Below, piece after piece: positions 25,410-34,517 of a DNA stretch of 64,000 nt. The notes beneath the pieces are model-generated. The model was not told the DNA's origin, searched no databases, and saw only the letters and a list, made by a program, of their open reading frames with translations. The stretch covers positions 1 to 64,000 of the forward strand of contig CADCVQ010000017.1 in assembly GCA_902806175.1 (NCBI GenBank), read 5' to 3'. Both the position numbers and the translations under genes were made by a program. This DNA comes from an uncultured Solirubrobacteraceae bacterium (lineage in GTDB: Bacteria; Actinomycetota; Thermoleophilia; Solirubrobacterales; Solirubrobacteraceae). Position 1 is the first letter of the stretch. Every line of letters begins with the position of its first letter.

Positions 25410-27407
25410 ATGCGCCGACGGATCCGTTCGGCGGCCCTGCCCCTTCACCGCCATTCGCTGCCCCAGCTCGCGGTCGACGGGGTTCTGGTCGCGCTTGCGT
25501 ACTGGCTGGCCTACCAGCTGCGCTTCGACGCCCCCTCAGGGGTCCCGAGGCGCTACGAGGACCTCTTCGAGGCGACGTTCCTGCCCGTCGTCGCCGGCTC
25601 GCTGATCATCTTCGCGTGCTTTGGCCTGTACGGAAAGTGGTGGCGCTACGTCACACAGCGCGACTACGCCGCGATCGTCCAGGCCGTCGTGGTCGCGGCG
25701 CTGTTCCTGCTGCTCTACATCGCCGTGCTCAAGCCCGTGACGCGCTCGGTCGACGACTTCGAGACGACCGTCACGACGCCGAGCGGGGTGCTCGCGCTGC
25801 ACCTGCTGCTCATGCTGGCGTTCGTCGCCGGCTCGCGCTATCTCGCGCGCACCGTCCACGAGCGGCCGCTGCGCGGCTTTCGCCCCAAGAAGGACGCGCG
25901 CGGCCTGCTGATCGTGGGTGCCGGCGACGGCGGGCGCCTCGTCCTGCGCGAGATCCTGCGCAACCCCGAGCTGGGCCTCAAGCCGGTCGGCTTCGTCGAC
26001 GACGACCCGCTGAAGCGGCGCCTGCGCGTCGACGGCGTGCGCGTGCTGGGCACGACGAGCGAGCTCAGCCGCATCCTCGACGAGGTCGAGCCCGACGAGG
26101 TCACGATCGCGATCCCCTCGGCGCCCGGCACCCTGCGCGCCAACGTCGTGCGCTCCTGCCGCGAGCGCGGGATACCCGTCCGCACGCTGCCGACGGTCTT
26201 CGAGCTGCTGCAGACCGGCGCGACCGCGGTGCGCCAGGTGCGCGAGGTGCAGATCGAGGACATCCTCGGCCGCGAGCCCGTGCGGATGGAGCTCGATCGC
26301 GTCGGCGCGTACCTGAGCTCGGAGGTCGTCCTCGTCACGGGCGCGGGCGGCTCGATCGGCAAGGAGCTCTCGCGCCAGATCGCGCGCGTCGCGCCGCGCC
26401 GGCTCGTCCTCGTCGACCACGCCGAGGACAACCTCTTCGCGATCCAGCGCGAACTCGAGGACGACCGCCACGTGCACCCCTCGACGCTCGACGTCGTCCT
26501 TGCCGACTGCAAAGAGGAGGAGCGGATGCGTGAGATCTTCGACGCGTACCGCCCGACGACCGTCTTTCATGCGGCCGCCTACAAGCACGTCGGCCTGATG
26601 GAGTCCAACCCCGTCGAGGCGGTGCGCAACAACGCGATCGCGACGCGCCTGATGGCCCGCATCTGCGGCCAGACGAAGGTCAAGACGTTCGTCCTGGTGT
26701 CGACCGACAAGGCGGTCGACCCGTCGACGGTGATGGGCGCCTCCAAGGCGCTCGCGGAGTTCGCGCTCGAGGCCGAGCAGGCCCGCTTCGCCGCGACACG
26801 CTTCTGCGCGGTGCGCTTTGGCAACGTGCTCGGCTCCTCGGGCTCGGTGGTGCCGATCTTCCGCCGCCAGATCGCCCTCGGCGGCCCCGTCACGGTGACC
26901 GACGAGCGGATGACGCGCTACTTCATGACGATCCCCGAGGCGGTGCAGCTGATCATCCGCGCGGGCGGCCTCGCGAAGGGCGGCGGCAACGGCGAGATCT
27001 ACGTGCTCGAGATGGGCGAGCCGGTGCGGATCCTCGACCTCGCGCGCACGATGATCGAGCTCTCGGGGCTGGACCCCGATCGCGACATCGCGATCGAGGT
27101 CGTCGGCCGGCGCGCCGGCGAGAAGCTCCACGAGGAGCTCTTCAACCCCTACGAGCGCCCGCAGCCGACGCCCGCCGAAAAGATCCTGCGAGCCGAGCGC
27201 GACCCCCGCCCGCCGCATGTCGTCGACGAGATGTTCGACCAGATCGGCCTGCTCGTGCTGGAGGGCGATGCGGCCGGTCTTGCTGCCAAGGTGTCCGAGT
27301 TGTCCGTGATCGAGGATGTCGCGCCCACTAGGATCCTGCGATCTGAGCCGGAGGCTGCCGTGATGTCTGCTGAACTACGACCGATGAGCGACGGTGCGCA
27401 GCCGTGA
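25410..27407 (+). CDS. EpsC/CapD/FlaA1-type membrane nucleotide-sugar 4,6-dehydratase
   Basis: A 665-residue protein. Four membrane helices occupy about residues 15-150, a Rossmann-like domain about 165-280 (GLLIVGAGDGGRLVLRE), and the catalytic NAD(P) SDR domain starts at G311-AGGSIG and runs to about 600. The catalytic motif is MGASK (MxxxK), as in PglF/FlaA1/WbpM dehydratases, rather than YxxxK. It should convert a UDP-GlcNAc-type sugar to a 4-keto-6-deoxy intermediate for exopolysaccharide. TACAAT at 25396-25401 is 8 nt before the ATG with no SD. It heads the operon continuing with the LytR_C gene (GTGA overlap). Confidence 0.92.
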   Translation: MRRRIRSAALPLHRHSLPQLAVDGVLVALAYWLAYQLRFDAPSGVPRRYEDLFEATFLPVVAGSLIIFACFGLYGKWWRYVTQRDYAAIVQAVVVAALFLLLYIAVLKPVTRSVDDFETTVTTPSGVLALHLLLMLAFVAGSRYLARTVHERPLRGFRPKKDARGLLIVGAGDGGRLVLREILRNPELGLKPVGFVDDDPLKRRLRVDGVRVLGTTSELSRILDEVEPDEVTIAIPSAPGTLRANVVRSCRERGIPVRTLPTVFELLQTGATAVRQVREVQIEDILGREPVRMELDRVGAYLSSEVVLVTGAGGSIGKELSRQIARVAPRRLVLVDHAEDNLFAIQRELEDDRHVHPSTLDVVLADCKEEERMREIFDAYRPTTVFHAAAYKHVGLMESNPVEAVRNNAIATRLMARICGQTKVKTFVLVSTDKAVDPSTVMGASKALAEFALEAEQARFAATRFCAVRFGNVLGSSGSVVPIFRRQIALGGPVTVTDERMTRYFMTIPEAVQLIIRAGGLAKGGGNGEIYVLEMGEPVRILDLARTMIELSGLDPDRDIAIEVVGRRAGEKLHEELFNPYERPQPTPAEKILRAERDPRPPHVVDEMFDQIGLLVLEGDAAGLAAKVSELSVIEDVAPTRILRSEPEAAVMSAELRPMSDGAQP

Positions 27408-28654
27408 GCGCGACGATCATCGCGGCCGCCGCGGGCGACCTCGTCGAGCAGATCGGCTCCTACGCCGGCTATGCCTCGATCGTCGGCCTGGGCGTCCTGG
27501 CGATGCTGTACTTCACCCAGGCGCGGGAGGTCAAGCGGTTGCGCGAGTGGGCCGGGCGCGCTCCGGAGCGCGCCGCCGAGCTCGAGGAGCGCGTGCAGAG
27601 CGACGCGCAGAAGCGCGTCGTCGCGCAGCCGATCGCGCCGGCCTCTGCGGCCGGAGTGCAGGCCGCCGACGCGCGCACGCAGGCGGCCACGGCGGCCGTC
27701 TACGCGAGCATCGGCGCCCCGCCGCCCGGCACCCCACCGCCTCCGCCCGGCCAGCTTGCGCGGGCTGCGACACCGGGCACCGTCGCGCCCGCACCCGGTG
27801 CGGTGCCGCCGGCGCCCGCGCCGGGCGCCGTTCCCGCGGTGCCCGCACCTCCGCCGTTGCCCAGCGCCTCGGGCGCGACGCAGACACCAGCGTCCCCGCC
27901 GACCGCCACGCCCGCGGCTCCCGCGAACCGGCCGATCGTGACCGCGACGCCCGCGCCGGTCCAGACGACGCCGCCCGCCGCCACCGCGGCAGCCCGCGTC
28001 GCCGCCTCCTCGCGCGCGATTGCGCCGCCCGCCAACGGCTCCTCGGCCCAGGACACCGCCGAATCCGACGCGGCGCGGCCCGATCCGCTGCCCGCGCCCG
28101 CCGCCCGGCCTGCGGCCGAGTTCGCCGAATACAGCGACGATGGCGGCGGCTTCTCGACCGCGCGCATCGCCATGATCGTGGGCGCAGCGGTCGCCGTGAT
28201 CCTCATCGGCGTCGTGCTGACGTTCGCCCTGACGGGCGACGACGCGACCGCGCCGCCGAAGAACAGCTTCGGCGACACGCCGGCGGTGCAGGATCCCCCG
28301 GCCGCCGCGGAGCCGCCCGCCGGCGGCTCGGCCTCGTCGGCGCTGACGAGCGCCGAGCGCCGTGCGACGGATCTCGCCGTGCTCAACGGGACGACGCAGA
28401 CCGGCCTCGCCCGCGCGGTCGCAAACAAGATCCAGGACGACGGCTTCACGATCGCCTCGGTCGCGACGAACGCCGACCAGAGCGTGCCGACGACGATCGT
28501 CTCCTACACCGGTGACAACGAGCCCGCGGCGCTCGCCGTCGCGCGGATCGTCGGGATCGACCGCGGCTCCGTTCAGGCCGCCGACGCCAACACGGCGGCC
28601 GCCGCCACCGCGGACGTCATCGTCATCGTCGGCTCCGATCAGATCGAAGAATAA
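27404..28654 (+). CDS. Membrane protein with Pro/Ala-rich linker and C-terminal LytR_C domain
   Basis: A 416-residue protein with an N-terminal membrane helix (about 18-38), a charged segment, and a very long Ala/Pro-rich linker (about 85-225). A second helix follows (ARIAMIVGAAVAVILIGVVL, about 255-275), and the LytR_C domain spans about 325-412 (LAVLNGTTQTGLARAVANKI). LytR_C domains accompany wall-polymer ligases but are not catalytic. The GTG overlaps the stop of the dehydratase gene. Its place in the exopolysaccharide operon suggests a role in anchoring or sensing wall polymer. Confidence 0.85.
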   Translation: MSATIIAAAAGDLVEQIGSYAGYASIVGLGVLAMLYFTQAREVKRLREWAGRAPERAAELEERVQSDAQKRVVAQPIAPASAAGVQAADARTQAATAAVYASIGAPPPGTPPPPPGQLARAATPGTVAPAPGAVPPAPAPGAVPAVPAPPPLPSASGATQTPASPPTATPAAPANRPIVTATPAPVQTTPPAATAAARVAASSRAIAPPANGSSAQDTAESDAARPDPLPAPAARPAAEFAEYSDDGGGFSTARIAMIVGAAVAVILIGVVLTFALTGDDATAPPKNSFGDTPAVQDPPAAAEPPAGGSASSALTSAERRATDLAVLNGTTQTGLARAVANKIQDDGFTIASVATNADQSVPTTIVSYTGDNEPAALAVARIVGIDRGSVQAADANTAAAATADVIVIVGSDQIEE

Positions 28655-28676
28655 GCGGCCAGCAGGGGGAGTCCGG

Positions 28677-29243
28677 ATGGCCGGCCCGAATGAGGTCCTG
28701 CTCGTGCGCCACGGCGAGACCGACGACAACGCGGCCGCTCGCTTCCAGGGCCAGCGCGACACGCAGCTCAACGAGCGCGGTCGCGAGCAGTCGCGCGCAC
28801 TCGCCCGGAGCCTGCGCGACGAGGGGCTGCAGGCGCTCTACACGAGCCCGCTGCAGCGCGCCCGCGCGACGGCCCAGATCGTCGGCGACGTGCTCGGTTT
28901 GCAAGCGACGGTCGACGAGCGCCTGATGGAAGCCGACACGGGCGACTGGTCGGGCCGGCTGATCGCCGACGTGACCGCCGCCGTGCCCGACGAGTGGGAG
29001 CGCTGGCGCCGCGCCGACCCGACGTTCCGCTTTCCGGGTGGGGAGTCCGTCGCCGAGCAGGCGGCGCGCGTATCGGCGGCGCTGGCGGACGTCGCCGGCG
29101 GGCCGCTGCCGGCGCTCGTCGTCACCCACGGCGGCTCGATCCGGGCGATCGGCGCGCTCGCGCGGCCGGCGGGCGGCAGGATCGGCAACTGCGCGCTGTT
29201 TCGCCTGCCGGCGGTGAGCGCCGCGGCGAGCCGGCGGACGTGA
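28677..29243 (+). CDS. Histidine phosphatase superfamily (phosphoglycerate-mutase-like) protein
   Basis: A 188-residue cytoplasmic enzyme with the catalytic RHGE motif at residues 11-14 (LLVRHGETDDNAA), the branch residue motif TSPLQRARATA, and the second catalytic His in VVTHGGSIRAIG. The substrate cannot be told from sequence; relatives hydrolyse sugar phosphates, alpha-ribazole phosphate or nucleotides. A CAGGGGGAG SD lies 6-10 nt before the ATG at 28677. Its stop overlaps the GTG of the next gene (GTGA). Confidence 0.88.
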   Translation: MAGPNEVLLVRHGETDDNAAARFQGQRDTQLNERGREQSRALARSLRDEGLQALYTSPLQRARATAQIVGDVLGLQATVDERLMEADTGDWSGRLIADVTAAVPDEWERWRRADPTFRFPGGESVAEQAARVSAALADVAGGPLPALVVTHGGSIRAIGALARPAGGRIGNCALFRLPAVSAAASRRT

Positions 29244-31042
29244 CCGCGACCGCCCGCATCGTCTTCGCGGTGCTCGTCTGCGCGACGTTCGGCGCGTTCT
29301 TCGCGGCCCAGGAGCTCAAGAGCACGCCGCCGCGCGTGGAGTTCACGGTCACTCCGTTCTTCTCGCCCAACCGGGACGGCCGCTTTGACCGCGCGCGGGT
29401 GAGGTTCAGCCTCAAGCGCGCCGACGACGTGACGGTCTCGGTCATCACCCGTGACGGCGATCCCGTCCGGCGGCTGATCGACAACCGCAGCCTGCGCGCC
29501 GGACAGGACGTGCGCGTGCCGTGGGACGGCAGGACCGCCGGGGGCCGGCTCGTCCCCGACGGCATCTACCGCGTGCGGCTGAACCTGCGCCGCCAGGGCC
29601 GCTCGATCCTGCTGCCGCGCAACATCGACAAGGACACGACGGCGCCGAACGTGCTCGTCTCGTCGATCGGGCCCGTCGCCGAGCCGGGCGCGGAGCTGCT
29701 GCCAAACGACGACGGCGACCCGGCCCGCGTCTCCTTGCAGGCGCCCGGGCGGCGCAAGGAGATCCTCGTCTACCGCACCGACGTGCGACCGCTGCGCGCG
29801 GTCTTCGACAAGCCGGTCAGGCTTGACGACGACGCCGCGCGCTGGGAGTGGGACGGCACCGCGAACGGCCGCCGCGTCGCCGCCGGGACCTACGTCGTCG
29901 TGGTGCGCGCGCGCGACCGCGCCGGCAACGTCGGCAGCTCGGTGCCGCTGCCGCCGCGCTTCGAGTACGGGCGCACGCTTGCCGGCCGCGGCGGGATCAC
30001 CGTTCGCTACCTGCGCGCCCGCGCGCCGGCAGCGCCCGTGATGGCAGGCGAAGACGCGCTCGTCGCCGTCGAGTCGGCCGGCGCGCGCTTCACATGGACC
30101 GTACGTCGCGTCGGCTCCAATGCGATCCGCAAGCGCGGCAGCGGCACCCGCTCGCGGCGCGTGCGGTTCGTCGCGCCGGGCGGCAAGTCGGGCCTGTACC
30201 TCTTCGAGGTGCGCACCCGCACGCGCCGGACTGCGACCCCGCTCGCCGTGCAGTCACAGCAGACGCGCGATGTCCTCGTCGTGCTGCCGGTGACGACGTG
30301 GCAGGGGCTCAACCCCGTCGACGACGACGGCGACGGGCGGCCGGACACCCTCAGCGCCGGGCTGGCGACCCGCGTCGTCGGGCGCCCGTACGTCAAGGAC
30401 GGCATCCCCGAGCAGGTCAAGCGCGACGAGGCGCTGCTGCTGTCCCAGCTGGACCGCGAGGGCCGCCGCTACGACATCACGACCGACGTCGCTCTCGCTC
30501 GTGGCGAGGGCCCGCAGCTCGACGGCCGCCGCGGCGCGATCATCGCCGGCGACGCGCGCTGGCTCGACGGCCGCGTCGCGCGCCGGTTGCGCGACTTCGT
30601 GCGCGGCGGCGGCAACGTCCTGTCGGCCGGGACGGCATCGCTGCGGCGCGGCATCACGCTGACGCCGCGCGGTCGTGCGATCATGCCGACGCTGCCGACC
30701 CAGCGCGACCTCTTCGGCGCCCGTCTGCGCGCGGTCGTGCGACCTGCGGCGCCCGTCACCGTCGTCAACGTCGCCGACGAGATCGACCTGTTCGCCGGCA
30801 CCGCCGGCCAGTTCGGCGGCATCGAGGCGTTCGAGCAGACGCTCGACGTGCGCGGCGACAACGCGATCGCGGCGGCTGCGGCGACGCAGGACTCGCCGCC
30901 CCGCCAGGTGATCGTCGCCGCGCGATTCGGGCGCGGGCTCGTGATCCGCACCGGTCTGCCGGACTTCTCGGCGAGTCTGCAGGACGATGCCGAACTCGCC
31001 GAGCTGCTCGACCGCATCTGGACGCTGCTGCGCACCCGATGA
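29240..31042 (+). CDS. Membrane-anchored multi-Ig (FlgD-like) extracellular protein
   Basis: A 600-residue protein with an N-terminal signal anchor (TARIVFAVLVCATFGAFFAA). A FlgD/Ig-like domain follows (about 35-130, FTVTPFFSPNRDGRFDRARV), then a second one (WEWDGTANGRRVAAGTY, about 180-240). A C-terminal alpha/beta region (about 385-600) contains GAIIAGDARWLDGRVARRLR, resembling the N,N-dimethylformamidase-beta-like or glutaminase-like fold of cell-surface proteins. No catalytic residues can be assigned. It overlaps genes on both sides (GTGA, ATGA), so it belongs to the polysaccharide operon and may help export or attach polymer. Confidence 0.75.
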   Translation: MTATARIVFAVLVCATFGAFFAAQELKSTPPRVEFTVTPFFSPNRDGRFDRARVRFSLKRADDVTVSVITRDGDPVRRLIDNRSLRAGQDVRVPWDGRTAGGRLVPDGIYRVRLNLRRQGRSILLPRNIDKDTTAPNVLVSSIGPVAEPGAELLPNDDGDPARVSLQAPGRRKEILVYRTDVRPLRAVFDKPVRLDDDAARWEWDGTANGRRVAAGTYVVVVRARDRAGNVGSSVPLPPRFEYGRTLAGRGGITVRYLRARAPAAPVMAGEDALVAVESAGARFTWTVRRVGSNAIRKRGSGTRSRRVRFVAPGGKSGLYLFEVRTRTRRTATPLAVQSQQTRDVLVVLPVTTWQGLNPVDDDGDGRPDTLSAGLATRVVGRPYVKDGIPEQVKRDEALLLSQLDREGRRYDITTDVALARGEGPQLDGRRGAIIAGDARWLDGRVARRLRDFVRGGGNVLSAGTASLRRGITLTPRGRAIMPTLPTQRDLFGARLRAVVRPAAPVTVVNVADEIDLFAGTAGQFGGIEAFEQTLDVRGDNAIAAAAATQDSPPRQVIVAARFGRGLVIRTGLPDFSASLQDDAELAELLDRIWTLLRTR

Positions 31043-32517
31043 TCGCCACGGTCACAACCCTCGGCGACCTCGCGCAGACGGCGGGCGTGATCGCGGCGGC
31101 GCTGCTGGCGGCGGTCGTCCTGCTGCACCGCTCCCCGCGTCTGCGCGCGGCGGCGATGCTCGGCGCCCTCGTCCTGACCCCCGTGCTGCTCGTCGCGAAC
31201 ATCTGGTCGACGCCGCAGTTCGAGCCGCTGCGCGAGCGCCCGCTGCTGCTGCTCGTCGCGGGCGCCGGCGGCCTTGCCGTGCTCGCCGTCGGCGCCTTTG
31301 CGATGCACCGCCGCCCGGAGCTGCTCGCGCTGTGCGCCGCCGCGGCGCTGCCGTTTCGCGTGCCGATCGAGTCCGGCGGCGACACGGCGAACCTGCTCGT
31401 GCCGCTGTACCTCGTGATCGCGGCGGGCGCGCTGGCTTACGTGCTGCCGCGGCTGCGCGGCCCGCGCGGGCTCGACGACGCCGAGCCGCAGGAGGGCGAT
31501 CACGAGCGCGGCCCGCTCGAATGGCTGCTGGGCGCCAGCGTCGTGCTCTACGCCGTCCAGGCGTCCTACTCCAGCGACTTCGACGAGGCGCTGTCGCAGA
31601 CGATCTTCTTCTACGTGCCGTTCGCGCTGCTCTACGCGCTGCTCGTGCGGATGAACTGGACCCGGCAGCTCGCCGCGCGCTGCCTGATCGTGCTGCTCGT
31701 GCTGGCGGCCGCGTTCGTCGGGATCGGCTTCGTCGAGTACGCCAGGCGCGAGCTGCTGCTCAACCCGAAGGTGATCAGCTCCAACCAGTTCGAGGCGTAC
31801 TTCCGCGTCAACTCGCTGTTCTTCGACCCCAACATCTACGGCCGCTTCCTCGTCACGGTCATGCTCGCGCTCTGCGCGATCCTGCTCTGGGCGCGCCGCA
31901 GCGCGCTCGTCGCCGGCGCCACAGCCGGGCTCGTGCTGCTGTGGGCGGGCCTCGTGCTGACCCTGTCGCAGTCGTCGTTCACCGCCCTGCTCGCCGGCCT
32001 GATCGTGCTCGGCGCGCTGCGCTGGGGGACGAGGCGCGCGGCGGCGTTCGCCGGCGCGTTCGCCGTCGCCGGTGCGCTGGTCGTGTTCGCGGCGCCCGCC
32101 GCGGTCGGCTTGGACGGCTCGGCCGACAGCGTCTCCAGCGGGCGCTGGTCGCTCGTCAAGGGCGGCGTCGAGCTCGCCGCCGAGCGCCCGGCACAGGGCT
32201 GGGGATCGGCGGCGTTCAAGACGGAGTACCGCGAGCAGGAGAAGGCCTCGAGCGAGCGCGCGTCGGCGGCGTCGCACACGATCCCGATCACCGTCGCGGC
32301 CGAGCAGGGCGTCGGTGGGCTCGTGCTCTACCTCGCGCTCGTCGTCGTCGCGCTCGGCACGCTGCTGCGCGGCAGGCGCCGATCGATCGCCCGCGCCGCC
32401 ACCGCAGCGGCTTTCGTCGCGCTTGTCGTGCACACGCTGCTCTACGCGGCGTTCCTCGAGGACCCGCTCGCCTGGGCGCTGCTGGCGGTCGGCGCGGCGC
32501 TGGCGCCCGAGCCGTGA
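31039..32517 (+). CDS. Wzy/O-antigen ligase-like polytopic protein
   Basis: A 492-residue membrane protein with about 12 helices. The pattern of the O-antigen ligase/polymerase family (PF04932) is visible: a conserved SGRWSLVKGGVELAAERP block in the large periplasmic loop, AQGWGSAAFKTEY, and a His/Thr pair (ASHTIPITVAAEQGVGGLVL). Family members polymerise or ligate undecaprenol-linked glycans on the outer face of the membrane. It overlaps the preceding gene (ATGA) and the following one (GTGA). Confidence 0.85.
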   Translation: MIATVTTLGDLAQTAGVIAAALLAAVVLLHRSPRLRAAAMLGALVLTPVLLVANIWSTPQFEPLRERPLLLLVAGAGGLAVLAVGAFAMHRRPELLALCAAAALPFRVPIESGGDTANLLVPLYLVIAAGALAYVLPRLRGPRGLDDAEPQEGDHERGPLEWLLGASVVLYAVQASYSSDFDEALSQTIFFYVPFALLYALLVRMNWTRQLAARCLIVLLVLAAAFVGIGFVEYARRELLLNPKVISSNQFEAYFRVNSLFFDPNIYGRFLVTVMLALCAILLWARRSALVAGATAGLVLLWAGLVLTLSQSSFTALLAGLIVLGALRWGTRRAAAFAGAFAVAGALVVFAAPAAVGLDGSADSVSSGRWSLVKGGVELAAERPAQGWGSAAFKTEYREQEKASSERASAASHTIPITVAAEQGVGGLVLYLALVVVALGTLLRGRRRSIARAATAAAFVALVVHTLLYAAFLEDPLAWALLAVGAALAPEP

Positions 32518-33926
32518 GCGAGCGCCTTGCGCTTGCCGCGCTCGCGGCGGGCGCCGTGCTGGCATGGGCGCTCGTCCCGACGTACCCCGACTACGACGCC
32601 TACCACCACCTCGTCTGGGGGCGCGATCTGCTGCGTGGCGCCGCGCCCGGCTTCGAGGACTACGCCGCGCCGACGCAGCACCCGCTGTATCTCGCGCTGG
32701 GGGCGCTGCTGTCGCTCGCCGGCGAGTACGGCGACCGGCTGCTCGTGCTCGTGACGATCCTCAGCCTCGTCGGCCTGACGGCCGGTACCTACGCGCTCGG
32801 CAAGGCGCTCTTCAACGTGGCGGTGGGCATCGCGGGCGCGGCCTTCGTCGGCTCGAGCTTCGCGTTTGCGCTGTACGCCGTGCGCGCGTTCGTCGACGTG
32901 CCGTTTCTTGCTCTCGTGATCTGGGCGGCGGCCCTGGAGGCGCGCCGGCCGCGACGCGGGGTTGCGCCGATGGCGCTGCTCGCGGCTGCCGGGCTGCTGC
33001 GGCCGGAGGCCTGGGTGCTGGCGGGGCTGTACTGGCTGTGGTGCCTGCGGGGCCGTGCGCGTCGCGCCCGCGCGACGCTGCTCGTCCTCGTCGTTGCCGC
33101 GCCCGTGCTGTGGGCGCTCGTCGATCTCGCCGTCACCGGCGATCCGCTCTTCAGCCTGCACGCGACGAGCAGCCTTGCGGAGTCGCTCGGCCGCGAGCGC
33201 GGCCTGCGCAACGTGCCCGCGTCGTTCGTGACGTTCCTCGCCGACCTCGCGCGCCCGCCGGTCGCGCTGGCCGGCGTCGCCGGGCTCGTGCTCGCCGTGC
33301 GCCGCTTCGGCGTGCGGCGCATGGCGGTCCCGCTGGCGCTGGCCGGCACCGGCGCGATCACCTTCGTCGCGATCGGCATCGCCGGCCTGTCGCTGATCCC
33401 GCGCTACCTGACGCTGCCCGCGGTCGCGCTGTGCGTGCTGGCGGGCTACGCGGTGGTCGGCTTCACGATGCTCGAGGCAGGTGCCGCGCGCGAGCGCTGG
33501 CAGCGCCTCGCGATCGGTGCGCTCGCCGTCGGGATCGCCTTTCTTGCGGTCAAGGCGTCGAGCTTCGGGCGGCTGTATGACGAGCTGCGCTTCATCGACC
33601 GCACGCACGACGAGCTGGCGGGCCTGCTCGCCGAGCCGCAGGTGCGGGAGGGGACGCGCTGCGGCGCGCTGACCTTCCCGACGTATCGGCTCGTGCCCGA
33701 CGCGCGCTGGCAGCTCGACGCCGACGCGGAGGCGATCCACACCCGCGCCGGCCGGCGTCCCGCGGGCGCCGTGGCGGTGTACGTAACGGGTGACGACAAG
33801 TTCGAGCGGCGCTTCGGCCGGGCCGACGGCGTCAACCGCGCGACCAACCGCCCGCCGCCCCGCCCGCCCGCCGTCGTGCACGGGCCCTTCGCCGCATATG
33901 ACCTGTGTGGCGCGCAGGCGCGCTAG
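32514..33926 (+). CDS. GT-C type membrane glycosyltransferase (ArnT/PMT-like)
   Basis: A 470-residue protein with about ten membrane helices and an early acidic loop (VPTYPDYDAYHHLVWGRDLL) typical of GT-C enzymes, in which the Asp residues bind metal and the polyprenyl-phosphate sugar donor. RPEAWVLAGLYWLW is also family-like. It should transfer a sugar from a lipid donor to a glycan on the outer side of the membrane. The C-terminal 90 residues form a soluble outside domain. GTG start within GTGA overlapping the upstream stop. Confidence 0.78.
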   Translation: MSERLALAALAAGAVLAWALVPTYPDYDAYHHLVWGRDLLRGAAPGFEDYAAPTQHPLYLALGALLSLAGEYGDRLLVLVTILSLVGLTAGTYALGKALFNVAVGIAGAAFVGSSFAFALYAVRAFVDVPFLALVIWAAALEARRPRRGVAPMALLAAAGLLRPEAWVLAGLYWLWCLRGRARRARATLLVLVVAAPVLWALVDLAVTGDPLFSLHATSSLAESLGRERGLRNVPASFVTFLADLARPPVALAGVAGLVLAVRRFGVRRMAVPLALAGTGAITFVAIGIAGLSLIPRYLTLPAVALCVLAGYAVVGFTMLEAGAARERWQRLAIGALAVGIAFLAVKASSFGRLYDELRFIDRTHDELAGLLAEPQVREGTRCGALTFPTYRLVPDARWQLDADAEAIHTRAGRRPAGAVAVYVTGDDKFERRFGRADGVNRATNRPPPRPPAVVHGPFAAYDLCGAQAR

Positions 33927-33937
33927 TCTCGCCGTCG

Positions 33938-34495
33938 ATGCTGTCGGAGCTCTGGAGACCCATGCTCGTCCTGTTCACGGTCATCGTGATCGTGGTCGTG
34001 ATCCTCATCATCGTGTTCTCGGGCGGTGGTGACGAGCCGTACGTCACCGGTCCCGTCGAGATCCCGAAACCGAAGGTCTCGCCCGGCGAACTGGACGTCG
34101 AGCCGAAGAAGAAGAACCCGGAAGCCGAGCCGGTCGCCGGCAAGGACCTGGAGGTCGGCGACTGCCTTGCCAACGCCACCGCCACGACCTTGCGGGTCAC
34201 CACGTTCGACGGCATCGACTGCGACAAGGCGCACGACGGCGAGGTCTTCACGATCATCGAGCTCAAGGACACCGCGAAGTATCCGGGCACGAAGTTCGTC
34301 AGCGGCAAGGGCCAGCGCGGCTGCCGTGCGCGGCTGCGCCGCCAGGCGACCCGCAAGGCCTACCGCGACAGGCAGCTGGGCTACAAGTTCGTCTACCCGA
34401 CCGCGCAGAGCTGGGCCCAGGGCGACCGCGAGGTCACGTGCGTGGCGACGTTCAAGAAGCCGCGCAAGACGAAGCTCGCACAGCGCGACTCCTAG
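33938..34495 (+). CDS. Membrane-anchored septum-formation-domain protein
   Basis: A 185-residue protein with one N-terminal helix (MLVLFTVIVIVVVILIIVF) and an outside domain. VGDCL, a central CDKAHDGEVF, two further Cys in GCRARLRR and VTCVATF, and a Trp-containing PTAQSWAQGDR match the septum formation (PF13845) family, whose role is unclear. The four cysteines probably form two disulfides. TAGTCT at 33924-33929 lies 8 nt before the ATG and suggests its own leaderless transcript, although the gap to the upstream stop is only 11 nt. Confidence 0.8.
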   Translation: MLSELWRPMLVLFTVIVIVVVILIIVFSGGGDEPYVTGPVEIPKPKVSPGELDVEPKKKNPEAEPVAGKDLEVGDCLANATATTLRVTTFDGIDCDKAHDGEVFTIIELKDTAKYPGTKFVSGKGQRGCRARLRRQATRKAYRDRQLGYKFVYPTAQSWAQGDREVTCVATFKKPRKTKLAQRDS

Positions 34496-34517
34496 CGCCG
34501 TCAGGCCGCCCGGTCGG

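Noticed and set aside
27720-28010. Apparent short repeats of Pro/Ala codons
   Set aside because: This is the low-complexity Ala/Pro linker of the LytR_C protein, not a DNA repeat element.
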